NCBI GenBank assembly: GCA_022844485.1
Contig: JALHLQ010000006.1
Span: forward strand, 122,386-186,385
Source of the DNA: Xanthobacteraceae bacterium
GTDB taxonomy: Bacteria; Pseudomonadota; Alphaproteobacteria; Rhizobiales; Xanthobacteraceae
Direction: 5' to 3'
Length of the DNA: 64,000 bases
Position 1 is the stretch's first letter. Every line of letters starts with the position of its first letter. Under the pieces are notes generated by a model. It did no database searches, had not been told where the DNA came from, and worked only from the letters and a program-made list of their open reading frames with translations. The position numbers and the translations under genes were made by a program. Positions 7,970 through 17,605 of this stretch are shown here, in pieces.

Positions 7970-9268
7970 CTACTGCTGCCCGGTCTCAATGACGCTCGCC
8001 CGCAAGTTGCGAGCGCGGCCCTGTTTCGTACAGTTCGTCGTAAGCTGTGGAAAGCTTTGCGCAAAGCCAGTGTTGCCGACGCGGATGATCGTATCCGCCT
8101 CCGTACCGATCGCGGCCACCGTCAAGGTGCGGCTGCCGTTCTCGACCATGACCCTCACCATGGCCGCCGGAACTGGCCCGGTCGCGAAGTTGGTGTGCTG
8201 ATAAGCTGCGGTCGCTCCGACTGCGGAGGCTTTCAGGGTCGCCGAGCGTTGACCGATCGAGAGCCGGACCTCTTTGAGCGGGTCGACGGTCCGATTGACG
8301 TCCCGTGACCTTCGGCGGTCGATATAGGTGGCTATGAACGTGTCCGGCGAATCGCCGCATGCGAACATGATGTCGAAGCTGCCGATTTCCTCGCCTTCAG
8401 CCGTCATCGGATGCCGGCGCGCGAGAATGAGCTGACCCGATTGATCGATCACGGACCAGCCCCGCTCGGAAATCCCACCTGCCGCGCGAACCGCGACCGT
8501 CGTCGGCTGAATCGATGCCGTGACGCTCGGCTCAGGAGCCGGCGCGCGTTCGAAGGCGTTCTCGATGGTGCTGAGACGCATGCGCTGGATCTCGTCATAT
8601 GACAGGGCACGCATCGGCTCCCATGGGGGGATGCGGAGTGCCGTCTCCAGGAGATCGATGGCGCCGCCCATCTCGACCGTATATTGCGCGATGCGCCCGA
8701 TGTCGCGCTGCACAATCATCAGATCCTCGGCCGTATACGAGGCTGCGATCGCGTCGTCACGGCGATCGCCGAGCCAAATCTGATGGACCAGCAAGGTGGC
8801 TTCAGGCGGCACATAACGGCGCGTTCCCGCGAGGAGCACAAAAGCGCACATCGATTCGCAGGACGCGTCGAGGGACAGCGTGGCACGCGCGTCTTTTCCC
8901 CGCGAGGGAAGCGGGACCGTCTTGCCGACCGTGGTGGTCATGTCCAGCCGACGAATCGACCGTCCAAGTGCAAGCGCGCCGACGACTGAGCCACCGACCG
9001 AGTCGAACACAATGGTCATGCCCTTCAACTCGCGCCCGCGCGCAAAGTTTTCGAAGTCTCGCGCGGTGTCGGCGCTGATGGCTCCCGACGCCGAAATCCA
9101 TGTGCGGCACCTGTCACCGCAGGCCTCGGGCGGACCCTCGCGACGGAATTCGAAGTGCATCGGGGAGACGCGCGAACTCTGCGCATCGGTCGATGCAACC
9201 GGACCGTTCAACAAGGCAGCCAACGATGCGCACGCAACCGCTGCGCCCGCCACAACAAGACGAGACAT
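7970..9268 (-). CDS. Exported protein with ClpP/crotonase-like domain, function unknown
   Basis: The 432-residue protein has an N-terminal signal (about residues 1-29, ending VASTDAQS). A middle region resembles the periplasmic ClpP-like family: FDSVGGSVVGALALGR, then CESMCAFVLLAGTRRYVPP and ATLLVHQIWLG. In that family a Ser before a small residue and a His in such motifs form the catalytic site; here Ser in CESMCA and His in LVHQI are candidates. The C-terminal 170 residues form a second uncharacterised domain. No operon partner is evident. Hydrolase activity is inference. Confidence 0.75.
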   Translation of the reverse strand: MSRLVVAGAAVACASLAALLNGPVASTDAQSSRVSPMHFEFRREGPPEACGDRCRTWISASGAISADTARDFENFARGRELKGMTIVFDSVGGSVVGALALGRSIRRLDMTTTVGKTVPLPSRGKDARATLSLDASCESMCAFVLLAGTRRYVPPEATLLVHQIWLGDRRDDAIAASYTAEDLMIVQRDIGRIAQYTVEMGGAIDLLETALRIPPWEPMRALSYDEIQRMRLSTIENAFERAPAPEPSVTASIQPTTVAVRAAGGISERGWSVIDQSGQLILARRHPMTAEGEEIGSFDIMFACGDSPDTFIATYIDRRRSRDVNRTVDPLKEVRLSIGQRSATLKASAVGATAAYQHTNFATGPVPAAMVRVMVENGSRTLTVAAIGTEADTIIRVGNTGFAQSFPQLTTNCTKQGRARNLRASVIETGQQ

Positions 9269-9530
9269 TCATCCCCCTTCCATCCACTCAGACCACGGGT
9301 GCTTTGGGTCGAATTTTTTCCCGCGTAGCCTTTTGACGCCTGCCAGCCCGTTCTTTTTTGTCTCGACCGTAGACATGGTCGGACCGACTTGGGCGGCATA
9401 TATCGTGGTGGGGCTTATTACTTCATGAGAGTAACGTGTCGTCAAGCAATGTGGCGAGATCGAGGTTTATAACCGTCGCGATTTTTCCGACTTGACGCAC
9501 GCGCGCTACATCTGTCTGTGGATTACGCCT

Positions 9531-9911
9531 TTGGTAAATTTTGACAATGGCAGCAATCTCATTCGGCGAGCCCTCGCGCGCGCGCCGCGAGCGGCCGGCC
9601 GCGCTCTCATCATGGTTTACCGCTACACGCTCTCGCCGCTGGTCGGTACCCGGTGTCGTCATTTACCAACCTGCTCGGAGTTCGGCCATGAGGCAATCGG
9701 ACGATTCGGCTTGTGGGCCGGCGGATGGATGACGCTCGCTCGCATGCTGCGCTGTCACCCTTGGGGCACATCCGGACTTGACTTCGTTCCGCACTCGTTG
9801 CCCGTGACATCCCGCTGGTATATGCCCTGGCGATACGGGCGCTGGCGCGGCACGAATGCCGAGGCGCCGACGGCCCCCGTCGCTCCGGACGCGACGCACA
9901 CGCCGCGTTGA
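9531..9911 (+). CDS. yidD: Membrane protein insertion efficiency factor YidD
   Basis: The core YRYTLSPLVGTRCRHLPTCSE followed by GHEAIGRFG and RMLRCHPWG is diagnostic of the YidD family, which assists YidC-dependent membrane insertion. The start is unclear. ATG at 9612 would remove the amphipathic N-terminal helix that the family has, while TTG codons at 9531 and 9492 keep it. I chose 9531, giving about 126 residues, with low certainty on the start. The C-terminal 30 residues are an alanine/proline-rich extension. It precedes thrS by 60 bases on the same strand. Confidence 0.85.
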   Translation: MVNFDNGSNLIRRALARAPRAAGRALIMVYRYTLSPLVGTRCRHLPTCSEFGHEAIGRFGLWAGGWMTLARMLRCHPWGTSGLDFVPHSLPVTSRWYMPWRYGRWRGTNAEAPTAPVAPDATHTPR

Positions 9912-9971
9912 GAGGTCCGGTCACGCTTACCTGCGTTCGTAGGCAGCGAGTGAGCAGAGGAGACTTGATCG

Positions 9972-11915
9972 ATGGTCACGCTGACCTTTCCCGACGGTGC
10001 GCGTCGGGAGTTCCCCGATGGCATCACCGGCAGAGAGGTCGCAGAGTCGATTTCCAAGTCGCTCGCCAAGAAGGCGGCAGCCATGGTGGTCGACAGAACG
10101 CTCGCCGATCTCGGCGACCGCATCGGGCGCGACTCCCAGGTTGAAATCATCACGCGCGAAGACCCGCGCGCGCTCGATCTGATCCGGCATGATTGCGCCC
10201 ATGTGATGGCTGAAGCGGTGCAGGCACTTTGGCCCGGCACGCAAGTAACGATCGGCCCGGTGATCGAGAACGGATTCTATTACGACTTCTTCCGCAACGA
10301 GCCGTTCACTCCTGAGGATTTCCCCGCCATCGAGGCCAAGATGCGCGAGATCGTCGCGCGCGATAGGCCGTTCACGAAGGAGGTGTGGGACCGCGACGAG
10401 GCCAAGCGCGTGTTCCGCGAGAAGGGCGAGAATTTCAAGGTCGAGCTTGTCGACGCGATTCCTCCGGGCGAGCCGCTCAAAATCTATCGTCAGGGCGATT
10501 GGTTCGATCTGTGCCGCGGTCCGCATATGACCTCCACCGGCAAGGTTGGGACCGCCTTCAAGCTGATGAAAGTCGCGGGCGCCTATTGGCGGGGAGACGC
10601 GAACAATCCGATGCTCACGCGCATCTATGGAACCGCCTGGGCGAGCCAAGCCGAGCTCGACGCCTATCTGAAGCAACTCGAAGAGGCTGAGAAGCGCGAT
10701 CATCGCAAATTGGGGCGGGAAATGGACCTGTTCCATTTCCAGGAGGAGGCGCCGGGTTCTGTATTCTGGCATGCGAAAGGCTGGACGCTTTTCCAGGAAC
10801 TCGAGAACTACATCCGCCGCCGCCAGACGGTGGCCGGATACATCGAGGTGAATTCGCCGCAGCTCATGGACTCGTCCCTGTGGGTCGCATCCGGCCATAT
10901 GGAGAAATACAGCGAGATGATGTTCCTCACGGAGAAGCGTGAGGAGGACGAACGGCGCTACGTCGTCAAGCCGATGAACTGCCCGGGCCACGTGCAGATC
11001 TTCAAGCACGGGCTGAAATCGTACCGCGACCTGCCGCTGCGACTGGCCGAGTTCGGCAAAGTGCACCGCTTCGAGCCGTCAGGCGCATTGCATGGCCTGA
11101 TGCGCGTGCGCGCTTTCACGCAAGACGACGCGCATGCGTTCGTGACCGAGGAACAGATCACTTCCGAGTGCCTTGCGATGAATGATCTGATCCTTTCGAT
11201 CTATTCCGATTTCGGTTTCGACGACGTGCGGATCAAGTTTTCCGATCGCCCTGCGCAACGGGTCGGAGCCGACGATGTCTGGGACCGCGCGGAGGCGTCG
11301 CTGCTGAAGGCGCTGGAGACAGCGGGGCGGCCCTGGACGCTGAACAAAGGGGAAGGCGCATTCTATGGGCCGAAGCTCGAGTATGTCCTGCGCGATGCGA
11401 TCGGACGCGACTGGCAATGCGGCACGGTTCAGGTTGACCTGAACCTCCCCGGACGTTTGGGTGCATTCTATATCGACGAGCACTCCAACAAGGTCACGCC
11501 GGTGATGATCCACCGGGCGTTGTTCGGATCGCTCGAGCGCTTTACCGGCATTTTGATCGAACACTATGCGGGACACTTCCCGCTCTGGCTGTCTCCGGTG
11601 CAGGGCGTTGTCGCCACCATCACCTCAGACGCGGACGGCTATGCCGATCAGGCGATCGCGGCGGCGCGGCGGCTTGGTTTGCGCGTCGAGGGCGACCTTC
11701 GCAACGAGAAGATCAACTACAAGGTGCGCGAGCACTCGCTGGCGAAGGTCCCGGTGCTGTTCGTCATCGGCAAGAAGGAGGCCGAGACAGGCACCGTTTC
11801 CATCCGCCGACTGGGCAGCAGCGAGCAGAGCGTCATCCCGCTGGGAGACGCGCTCGCTCAGTTGTCGGATGAAGCGATTGCCCCGGATTTACGGCGCCTG
11901 AAACAAGCCGCTTGA
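9972..11915 (+). CDS. thrS: Threonyl-tRNA synthetase
   Basis: This is a full-length 647-residue class II synthetase. Domain order is N-terminal TGS (residues 1-60, [16 protein letters not shown]), the editing/SAD domain (about 70-220, with [11 protein letters not shown]), the catalytic core ([35 protein letters not shown]) and the anticodon-binding domain from about residue 545. The conserved Cys in MNCPGH and His in QDDAH fit the catalytic zinc site. No tRNA-like leader is visible upstream. It converges on otsA with only seven bases between the stops. Confidence 0.97.
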   Translation: MVTLTFPDGARREFPDGITGREVAESISKSLAKKAAAMVVDRTLADLGDRIGRDSQVEIITREDPRALDLIRHDCAHVMAEAVQALWPGTQVTIGPVIENGFYYDFFRNEPFTPEDFPAIEAKMREIVARDRPFTKEVWDRDEAKRVFREKGENFKVELVDAIPPGEPLKIYRQGDWFDLCRGPHMTSTGKVGTAFKLMKVAGAYWRGDANNPMLTRIYGTAWASQAELDAYLKQLEEAEKRDHRKLGREMDLFHFQEEAPGSVFWHAKGWTLFQELENYIRRRQTVAGYIEVNSPQLMDSSLWVASGHMEKYSEMMFLTEKREEDERRYVVKPMNCPGHVQIFKHGLKSYRDLPLRLAEFGKVHRFEPSGALHGLMRVRAFTQDDAHAFVTEEQITSECLAMNDLILSIYSDFGFDDVRIKFSDRPAQRVGADDVWDRAEASLLKALETAGRPWTLNKGEGAFYGPKLEYVLRDAIGRDWQCGTVQVDLNLPGRLGAFYIDEHSNKVTPVMIHRALFGSLERFTGILIEHYAGHFPLWLSPVQGVVATITSDADGYADQAIAAARRLGLRVEGDLRNEKINYKVREHSLAKVPVLFVIGKKEAETGTVSIRRLGSSEQSVIPLGDALAQLSDEAIAPDLRRLKQAA

Positions 11916-11922
11916 CGGCCGC

Positions 11923-13332
11923 CTATTGCGCCGAAGCGCGCGACCACCAGTTCGGCACCGGCGTCGGACGAACGAGTTCGCCGACGAAGCGCGAGGCCCA
12001 GGCTTCGATCGTGTTCGTCGATAACGGTTGCAACATGGCGGCATGTCGAGCCTTGCGTTCATCCAGCGGCATGTCGAGCGCGGTCTTGATCGCCATGGCC
12101 ACGCCCTCGGTGTCGTAAGGGTTGACGAGCAGCGCTGCGTCCAACTCACGCGCCGCCCCGGCGAAGCGCGAAAGGATCAGCACGCCGGGATCGGCCGGGT
12201 CTTGCGCGACGACATATTCCTTCGCCACGAGGTTCATGCCGTCGCGCAGCGGCGTGACCAGAGCGGCGCGCGAGGCGCGGTACAGCCCCGCGAGAACATT
12301 GCGGCTATAGGCACGGTTGACATAGCGGATCGGGGTCCAGGAGACCTCGCCATAGGCACCGTTGATGCGTCCGGCAGTGGCGCTCACGGTGCGTTCCATC
12401 TCCACGTATTCTGGAATGTCCGAGCGGCTCTTGGGCGTGATCTGAAGATAGCTGACCTTGCCGCGCCATTCCTCGTTGGCGGCAATGAACCGCTCGAACG
12501 ATTCCATTCGTTGCGCGATGCCCTTCGAATAATCGAGCCGGTCGACGCCGATGATCATCGCCTTGCCGGCAAGACTGTCGATGACCTCCTTAACGATGCG
12601 TGAGCTCATGGCGCGCCGCGCCACGCGCGCGAAATCGTCGGCATCGACGCCAACAGGAAATGCATCGATGCGCATGGTTCGCTCGCCGATAAGGAAGCTC
12701 ATGTCACGGCTGTGCAAACCGCACTCGCGCGTGAGATAGCGAGCGAAATTGAAGGCATCGTCTCCGGTCTGGAAGCCGACCAGATCGTAGTGGCACAGCG
12801 CCGGCATGATCCGGTCGTGATTGGGCAGCGCGGTGAGAACCTCGGGCGGCGGGCACGGCACGTGAAGAAAAAAGCCGATGCGGTTGCCGTGGCCGCGCTC
12901 GCGCAGGGCCTTGGCCAAGGGAATGAAATGGTAGTCATGGACCCAAACGAGATCGTCCGGGCGGAGAATCTTGTCGAGTTCGTTCGCGAAATGCTCGTTG
13001 ACGCGGAGATACCCGCTCAGATCGCGTCGGCTGAATTCCGCGAGGTCGAGCCGATAGTGCAGCACCGGCCACAATACCCGATTGGCAAAGCCGTTGTAGT
13101 ATTCCTGGTAGTCCGCTGCGACGAGATCGGTGACGACATAGGCCATCCCGTTTTGCTCGAAAGAACGCGTCTCCCCTTCCCCGCTCCGCACCGTGCGGCC
13201 GCTCCAGCCGAACCACAAGCCGGGGCGCTGGCGCATGGCGGCGCGTACGGCCACTTCCAGCCCGCCGGCGCGCATCCCGCCTCGCCCGTCCGGAATCGAG
13301 ACACGATTTGAAACTATGACGAGGCGCGCCAA
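11923..13332 (-). CDS. otsA: Alpha,alpha-trehalose-6-phosphate synthase
   Basis: The 469-residue GT20 glycosyltransferase starts RLVIVSNRVSIPDG and carries VWVHDYHFIPLAKALRERG and IGVDRLDYSKGIAQRMESFE, signatures of OtsA, which joins glucose from UDP-glucose to glucose-6-phosphate. The gene overlaps the 3' end of the GH15 gene by 19 bases and is last in the order otsB, GH15, otsA, so it is probably translated from the same message. Complete and unremarkable in length. Confidence 0.95.
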   Translation of the reverse strand: MARLVIVSNRVSIPDGRGGMRAGGLEVAVRAAMRQRPGLWFGWSGRTVRSGEGETRSFEQNGMAYVVTDLVAADYQEYYNGFANRVLWPVLHYRLDLAEFSRRDLSGYLRVNEHFANELDKILRPDDLVWVHDYHFIPLAKALRERGHGNRIGFFLHVPCPPPEVLTALPNHDRIMPALCHYDLVGFQTGDDAFNFARYLTRECGLHSRDMSFLIGERTMRIDAFPVGVDADDFARVARRAMSSRIVKEVIDSLAGKAMIIGVDRLDYSKGIAQRMESFERFIAANEEWRGKVSYLQITPKSRSDIPEYVEMERTVSATAGRINGAYGEVSWTPIRYVNRAYSRNVLAGLYRASRAALVTPLRDGMNLVAKEYVVAQDPADPGVLILSRFAGAARELDAALLVNPYDTEGVAMAIKTALDMPLDERKARHAAMLQPLSTNTIEAWASRFVGELVRPTPVPNWWSRASAQ

Positions 13333-15113
13333 TAACGGTCCTCCCAGCTGCGCGACAATCGGATCGCGCTGAGGATCAGGCCCGCCATCGAATAGGTCTG
13401 CGGGAAGTTGCCCCAGAGCGACCCGGTCTGCGGGTGCACATCCTCGGAGAGCAGGCCGTAGCGATTGCGATATTTCAGGGCGTCGATGAACATGTCACGC
13501 GCATCCTGCTGACGGCCCATGAGCCAGTACGCATCGATCAGCCAGAAGCGGCAGATCAGGAAAGCAACTTCGGGCAGCCCGAAATCATCAGCGTTCGCAT
13601 AGCGCATGACGTGCATGCCGCAAGTCAGTTCACGCTCGATTGCCCCCACGGTGCTAACGAATTTTGCGTCGTCAGGTTCCACAGCGCCCAAGATCGGCAG
13701 AAGCAACGTGCTTGCATCGAGATCGTTCCCGCCGAACGAGCCGGTAAAGGCCTTGCGCTTGTCGTTCCAGGCTCGTTCCAGGAGTGTTTTCTGAAGTCGC
13801 TGGGAGCGCTCTCCCCAGTAGGCTGCGCGTTCGGCAAAACCGAGATGGTTTGCGATCGCCTCAAGACGATGGCAGCCTGCCCAGCACATGGCCGCGGAGT
13901 GCGTGTGGACGTTGATGCGCCCGCGGTATTCCCAGATGCCGGCATCGGGTTGAAGCGCAAGTTCGTAGGCCTTTTCACCGAGCGGTTCGAGCCTACGAAA
14001 AAGGCTGGCATCGCCCATGCGAGGCAGCCGCCGGTCGAAAAACATCGGAGTCGAGGCGAGTATCACACTCCCATAGGTATCGTGCTGGCTCTGCATCCCT
14101 GCTTCATTGCCGACCCGCACCGGGCCGTCGCCGTTGAAGCCTTTCAGGTCCGGCGCGATCCATTCCTTGAGCGGGTCGGCGGCGACGATGCTGTAGACCG
14201 GCCGCATCTCGCCTGACGCTTCGGTCACGATCGAGAGGATGTAGGAGATGAAATCCTCCATCGTCTGACTGGCGCCAATACTGTTGAGCGCACGCACGAC
14301 GAAATAAGCGTCGCGCAGCCAGCAGAACCGATAATCCCAATTGCGGCCGGACCCCGGCGCTTCAGGGATGGACGTCGTATGCGCGGCAATGACGGCGCCG
14401 GTCTCCTCGAAGCTCGATAATTTGAGGGTGATCGCCGCGCGAATGATGGCCTCCTGCCAATCGAAGGAGAGCCCGAGGCGGCGCACCCATTCCATCCAAT
14501 AGCCGCAAGTGCGATCGCGGAACTCGCGAGCCGTCGTTGCCAGCTCCCCTTCGAACGGCGTATCCGCCCCGAATACCAGATGCACCGGCCGCGTGAGGAC
14601 GAACGAGGCCTCGCGATCGATGTAGGACAGCGGCGCGTCGGTGGTGAGCCGGATCGTGGTGCCGCCGCCAGAGTAGCGAATGTGGCTCGAGCCCATCGCG
14701 CGATCCATGTCCGGATCGCCGTAATTGCAGGTCGGGCGAAAACGGATGGTAATGCGCGGCAATCCGGACAAAGGCTCGATGATGCGGAAAAGCTGAGGCG
14801 GCCGGAAATTTCGGCCATAATTGACGAACCGCGGGGCAAAATCGGTGATCCTTACCGAGGCTCCTTGCGCGTCGGTGAGCGTCGTTTCAACAACAGCCGT
14901 GTTGCGCGCATAATCCGAGTGCGACTCGGCAAAGCCGTCGAGAACGACGTCGGTGAAGCCCTTCTCTTGGTCGCCCGCCAGAAGGCGGGAGAAGACCGGG
15001 TCGGAATCGAAGCGTGGGAAGCACCACCAGACGATCCGGCCGTGAGGGTCGACCAGGGCTGCGGTGCGCGCGTTGCCGATGAGCGCAAGGTCGAGGCCCG
15101 CATCCGCCTTCAT
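13314..15113 (-). CDS. Glycoside hydrolase family 15 protein (glucoamylase/trehalase-like)
   Basis: The 599-residue protein has an N-terminal GH15-associated domain (ALIGNARTAALVDPHGRIVW, FPRFDSDPVF) and an alpha/alpha-barrel catalytic domain (RNWDYRFCWLRDAYFVVRAL, later AAMCWAGCHRLEAIA). It starts at the ATG at 15113, overlapping the otsB stop by ATGA, rather than at an upstream codon at 15149. Position between otsB and otsA links it to trehalose. It may hydrolyse trehalose, as GH15 trehalases of mycobacteria do, or another alpha-glucan; sequence alone does not decide. Confidence 0.9.
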   Translation of the reverse strand: MKADAGLDLALIGNARTAALVDPHGRIVWWCFPRFDSDPVFSRLLAGDQEKGFTDVVLDGFAESHSDYARNTAVVETTLTDAQGASVRITDFAPRFVNYGRNFRPPQLFRIIEPLSGLPRITIRFRPTCNYGDPDMDRAMGSSHIRYSGGGTTIRLTTDAPLSYIDREASFVLTRPVHLVFGADTPFEGELATTAREFRDRTCGYWMEWVRRLGLSFDWQEAIIRAAITLKLSSFEETGAVIAAHTTSIPEAPGSGRNWDYRFCWLRDAYFVVRALNSIGASQTMEDFISYILSIVTEASGEMRPVYSIVAADPLKEWIAPDLKGFNGDGPVRVGNEAGMQSQHDTYGSVILASTPMFFDRRLPRMGDASLFRRLEPLGEKAYELALQPDAGIWEYRGRINVHTHSAAMCWAGCHRLEAIANHLGFAERAAYWGERSQRLQKTLLERAWNDKRKAFTGSFGGNDLDASTLLLPILGAVEPDDAKFVSTVGAIERELTCGMHVMRYANADDFGLPEVAFLICRFWLIDAYWLMGRQQDARDMFIDALKYRNRYGLLSEDVHPQTGSLWGNFPQTYSMAGLILSAIRLSRSWEDRYWRASS

Positions 15114-15847
15114 GAGCGCGCGCGTTCCATGGTCATGTGGCTGAGCCAATGCCGGACGTCGGCGGGGCTCTGGAAAGTCCCGGCCACGCCGGGAATGGCG
15201 CGGCCGACCGAGAAGCCAAGCCCACCGAATTCAGGCATCGACGCCAGCGCCGGTTCATCGGTCACATCATCGCCGATGAAAATCGGCCGGCGCGCCACAA
15301 AGGGCGCATGTGTCATCAGCGCACGAACCGCCAAGCCTTTGTTGAACGGCGCGCTCTTGATTTCGATCACCGATTTCCCGGGCAATATCTCGGCCGCACC
15401 GGGGTAGCGCGAGCAGATATCGGCAATTCTGGAGCGAAGCTCCGGCTCGCGCTCGGGGGCGAGCCGGTAGTGCAGCGCGAGGGAATATCCCTTGTCTTCG
15501 ACAAGCACCTCCGCCCTGCCCTCGGCCAACGCGACAAGCTCACGCCGAAGCGCCACATCCAACTTTGGAGCAAGCTGGACCATTCCTCCATCATCCAGCC
15601 GCAGTTCCGCCCCGTGCCCCCCAATGCAGGTCAGGCGAAGCGGAGAAAAAATGCGGTCGAGATCGGCGATCGGCCTTCCGCTGACCAGCGCCAGCGCGCC
15701 GTCCGTGATCACAACGAGCTTTTCCAGCACGTCGATCAGTCCGTTCGGAACCCGCACCGCGTCGGGTCTCGGCGCGATGTCCAGCAAAGTTCCATCAACG
15801 TCGAGCAGAATGGCGCTCGCGGTCAGGTCAAGGTCGTCGATCAGCAC
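15110..15847 (-). CDS. otsB: Trehalose-6-phosphate phosphatase
   Basis: The 245-residue HAD-superfamily phosphatase has motif I LLDVDGTLLDIAPRPD (nucleophile and acid aspartates), SGRPIADLD, and the C-terminal IFIGDDVTDEPAL. It removes phosphate from the OtsA product to release trehalose. It is the first gene of the otsB-GH15-otsA operon, linked to GH15 by a four-base ATGA overlap. Confidence 0.94.
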   Translation of the reverse strand: MLIDDLDLTASAILLDVDGTLLDIAPRPDAVRVPNGLIDVLEKLVVITDGALALVSGRPIADLDRIFSPLRLTCIGGHGAELRLDDGGMVQLAPKLDVALRRELVALAEGRAEVLVEDKGYSLALHYRLAPEREPELRSRIADICSRYPGAAEILPGKSVIEIKSAPFNKGLAVRALMTHAPFVARRPIFIGDDVTDEPALASMPEFGGLGFSVGRAIPGVAGTFQSPADVRHWLSHMTMERARS

Positions 15848-15918
15848 GGATTTGGTCCAGACACTCGAATAGAACGCGCAAAGGCGGCAAGAGATGCCGC
15901 GTCGGCTTTCACATTCGA

Positions 15919-16278
15919 TCAGCGCTTAGCGGCCTGGGCGCGAATATGGGCGGCAAGATCACCGGCTTCCTGCCGCGTCAGGGACATGTCCGGCATCAAC
16001 GGATGCGGGGACAACAGAAACAAGGCGATCCATTCGGCGGTCACGTTCTTGCCGCGCGCAATACTGGCAAAGGTCGGTGCGTCGGGAGTGCCGACCCGCT
16101 GATCGGAGGAAATGACATGGCACGAGGCGCACCATTTGCGGGCCAATACTTGTCCGTTCGCGGCATTGGGCTGCGCCGGCGGTTGCTTCGGCAACTGCTG
16201 CGCAAGGGCGGAGTCTCCCGCAAGAGCCGCGGCCAGCCCCAGCAAGGCCATTGCAGGAAACAATCGGGGACCTCTCAT
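15919..16278 (-). CDS. Small periplasmic c-type cytochrome
   Basis: The 119-residue protein has a signal peptide (residues about 1-27, ending DSALAQ), a short proline/glutamine linker, one heme-binding CASCH motif and a likely methionine ligand in HPLMPDMSL. It is a class I mono-heme cytochrome c. The ATG at 16278 was chosen because it begins the signal peptide. It lies 46 bases downstream of the gene 16325-17410 on the same strand. The electron partner is unknown. Confidence 0.88.
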   Translation of the reverse strand: MRGPRLFPAMALLGLAAALAGDSALAQQLPKQPPAQPNAANGQVLARKWCASCHVISSDQRVGTPDAPTFASIARGKNVTAEWIALFLLSPHPLMPDMSLTRQEAGDLAAHIRAQAAKR

Positions 16279-16324
16279 GAAGCTTGCTCCCAGGTTGAAC
16301 GGCGGCTGACGGCGACGCCCCCGA

Positions 16325-17410
16325 TCATCGCGCCAGCACTTCAATTTCGCGGTCAAAGCCCGGTTCGACTTTGAAGTCGCGATTGAACACACGCCCCTCG
16401 TTTCGTGCAACCACGACATAGTCGCCCTCAGCGAGAACCACCCGCGGGAAGGCCCCGGTGGATTCCTTGATGACGTCTCCGCCCGGCGTCAGCACCGACC
16501 ATTGCGTATTGGCCAGCGCTTCGCCGCCACGATCGCTGACCAGCTTGAGCGTAATCACCGCGGCCCGATGATTGATCGTGATGTCCGTGAGCTTGCCGGC
16601 TTGGATCCGAATGTCCGAGCGGACGAGCGCGTTGCCGTCGCCGTAATTGGAGACGACATGGTAGGTTCCTTCCGGCAGCAGCACGACGTCCCCGCTCGGG
16701 ATGTCCTGCGCTATCGCGCGCTTGTCGCCCAATTCGAATTGACTGCCCCGAAAGACATCGAACGAGATTTGGCCGGTCGGCACTCGGCTGTCGCCGACGC
16801 GCCCTTCGAATCTTACGCCGCCTGCCGGGAGCTCGAAAATCTCGCGGACCGTCTCACCGCGAAGCTGCACGCGCCTGGCCGCGCTTGCCAGGCCAAAAGC
16901 CACGTGGACGACATAACCGCCGGCAGGCAAGACAAAAGTCGGCGATGCCGACCTGTCTTCCCGAATCGGGCGGAAGGCGCCGGCCTGGTCGGGCCTGTCA
17001 TTGTAGACCCGCCAATGCAGCCCACCGGTGATGACCGGCGCCTCGCGGCCGAAGCGAGCGCTTACGGCAAGCGCGGCCTGTCCCGGCGGGACCATGGGCG
17101 CCTGCGCTGCGGGCGCTTGCGGCGCAGGCGAGGACTGGGGCAGAGGACCAGCCGGCGGACGCGGTGCCACGCCCCCGCTCGATGGGGCCAGGCTCGCGCC
17201 GGGCGCCCCTGGCGGTGCTCCAGGTCCGGACGGCAAAGCAGGCGCCGCCAACGGAATATCCGCCGGCGGACGCAGAACGGCAGGTGGGGCACCGGGCCCT
17301 TGCGCCATGCCTGGCGACTGCGCTCGACCGGGCAAAGCGCTGCCTAGCACGGCCAGCGTAAACCATGCGCAGCATCCCAATAGCCTGCGGCCGGCGCCCC
17401 GCCCTCGCAT
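16325..17410 (-). CDS. Exported proline-rich hypothetical protein
   Basis: The 361-residue protein has a signal peptide (residues 1-30), then about 80 residues very rich in Pro, Ala and Gly. The rest contains several beta-rich segments with similar pattern, such as PTFVLPAGGYVVHVAFG, VVLLPEGTYHVVSNYGDGN and RVVLAEGDYVVVARNEG, probably repeated carboxypeptidase-regulatory-like or Ig-like modules. No catalytic motif is seen. The proline-rich spacer suggests the beta modules stand away from the membrane. It is probably co-transcribed with the cytochrome gene. Function unknown. Confidence 0.75.
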   Translation of the reverse strand: MRGRGAGRRLLGCCAWFTLAVLGSALPGRAQSPGMAQGPGAPPAVLRPPADIPLAAPALPSGPGAPPGAPGASLAPSSGGVAPRPPAGPLPQSSPAPQAPAAQAPMVPPGQAALAVSARFGREAPVITGGLHWRVYNDRPDQAGAFRPIREDRSASPTFVLPAGGYVVHVAFGLASAARRVQLRGETVREIFELPAGGVRFEGRVGDSRVPTGQISFDVFRGSQFELGDKRAIAQDIPSGDVVLLPEGTYHVVSNYGDGNALVRSDIRIQAGKLTDITINHRAAVITLKLVSDRGGEALANTQWSVLTPGGDVIKESTGAFPRVVLAEGDYVVVARNEGRVFNRDFKVEPGFDREIEVLAR

Positions 17411-17568
17411 GGCCTCCTCGTGCCCCGAAAAGCAGGCATTTTCAAGTGACGTGCTGGTTTGTCACGCTCTTGGCTGTGTGCTAGGCGCAGGCCGAACGGA
17501 GCTCCGGAGTGGTTCCTGCTTCGATTTGAATCGCAAAACTGCTCTATTGTGGTTTGTCGCCTCGACTT

Positions 17569-17601
17569 GCGGCGAACCGGTTTCCTATCTCGCGGAAAAT
17601 T
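17569..17601. repeat. Degenerate copy of a Hyphomicrobiales intergenic palindrome
   Basis: CGGCGAACCGGTTTCC and CGCGGAAAAT resemble the intact palindrome at 57374-57416 (CGGCGAACCGGTTCCC, CGCCGGAAAATGC). It sits directly upstream of the nitroreductase ATG at 17606, so it forms the leader and ribosome-site region of that gene. Confidence 0.4.
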
Positions 17602-17605
17602 CGGC

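Noticed and set aside
9912..9971. T-box or other leader element before thrS
   Set aside because: Only 60 bases separate yidD and thrS, without the stem structures or T-box sequence; T-boxes are also rare in proteobacteria.
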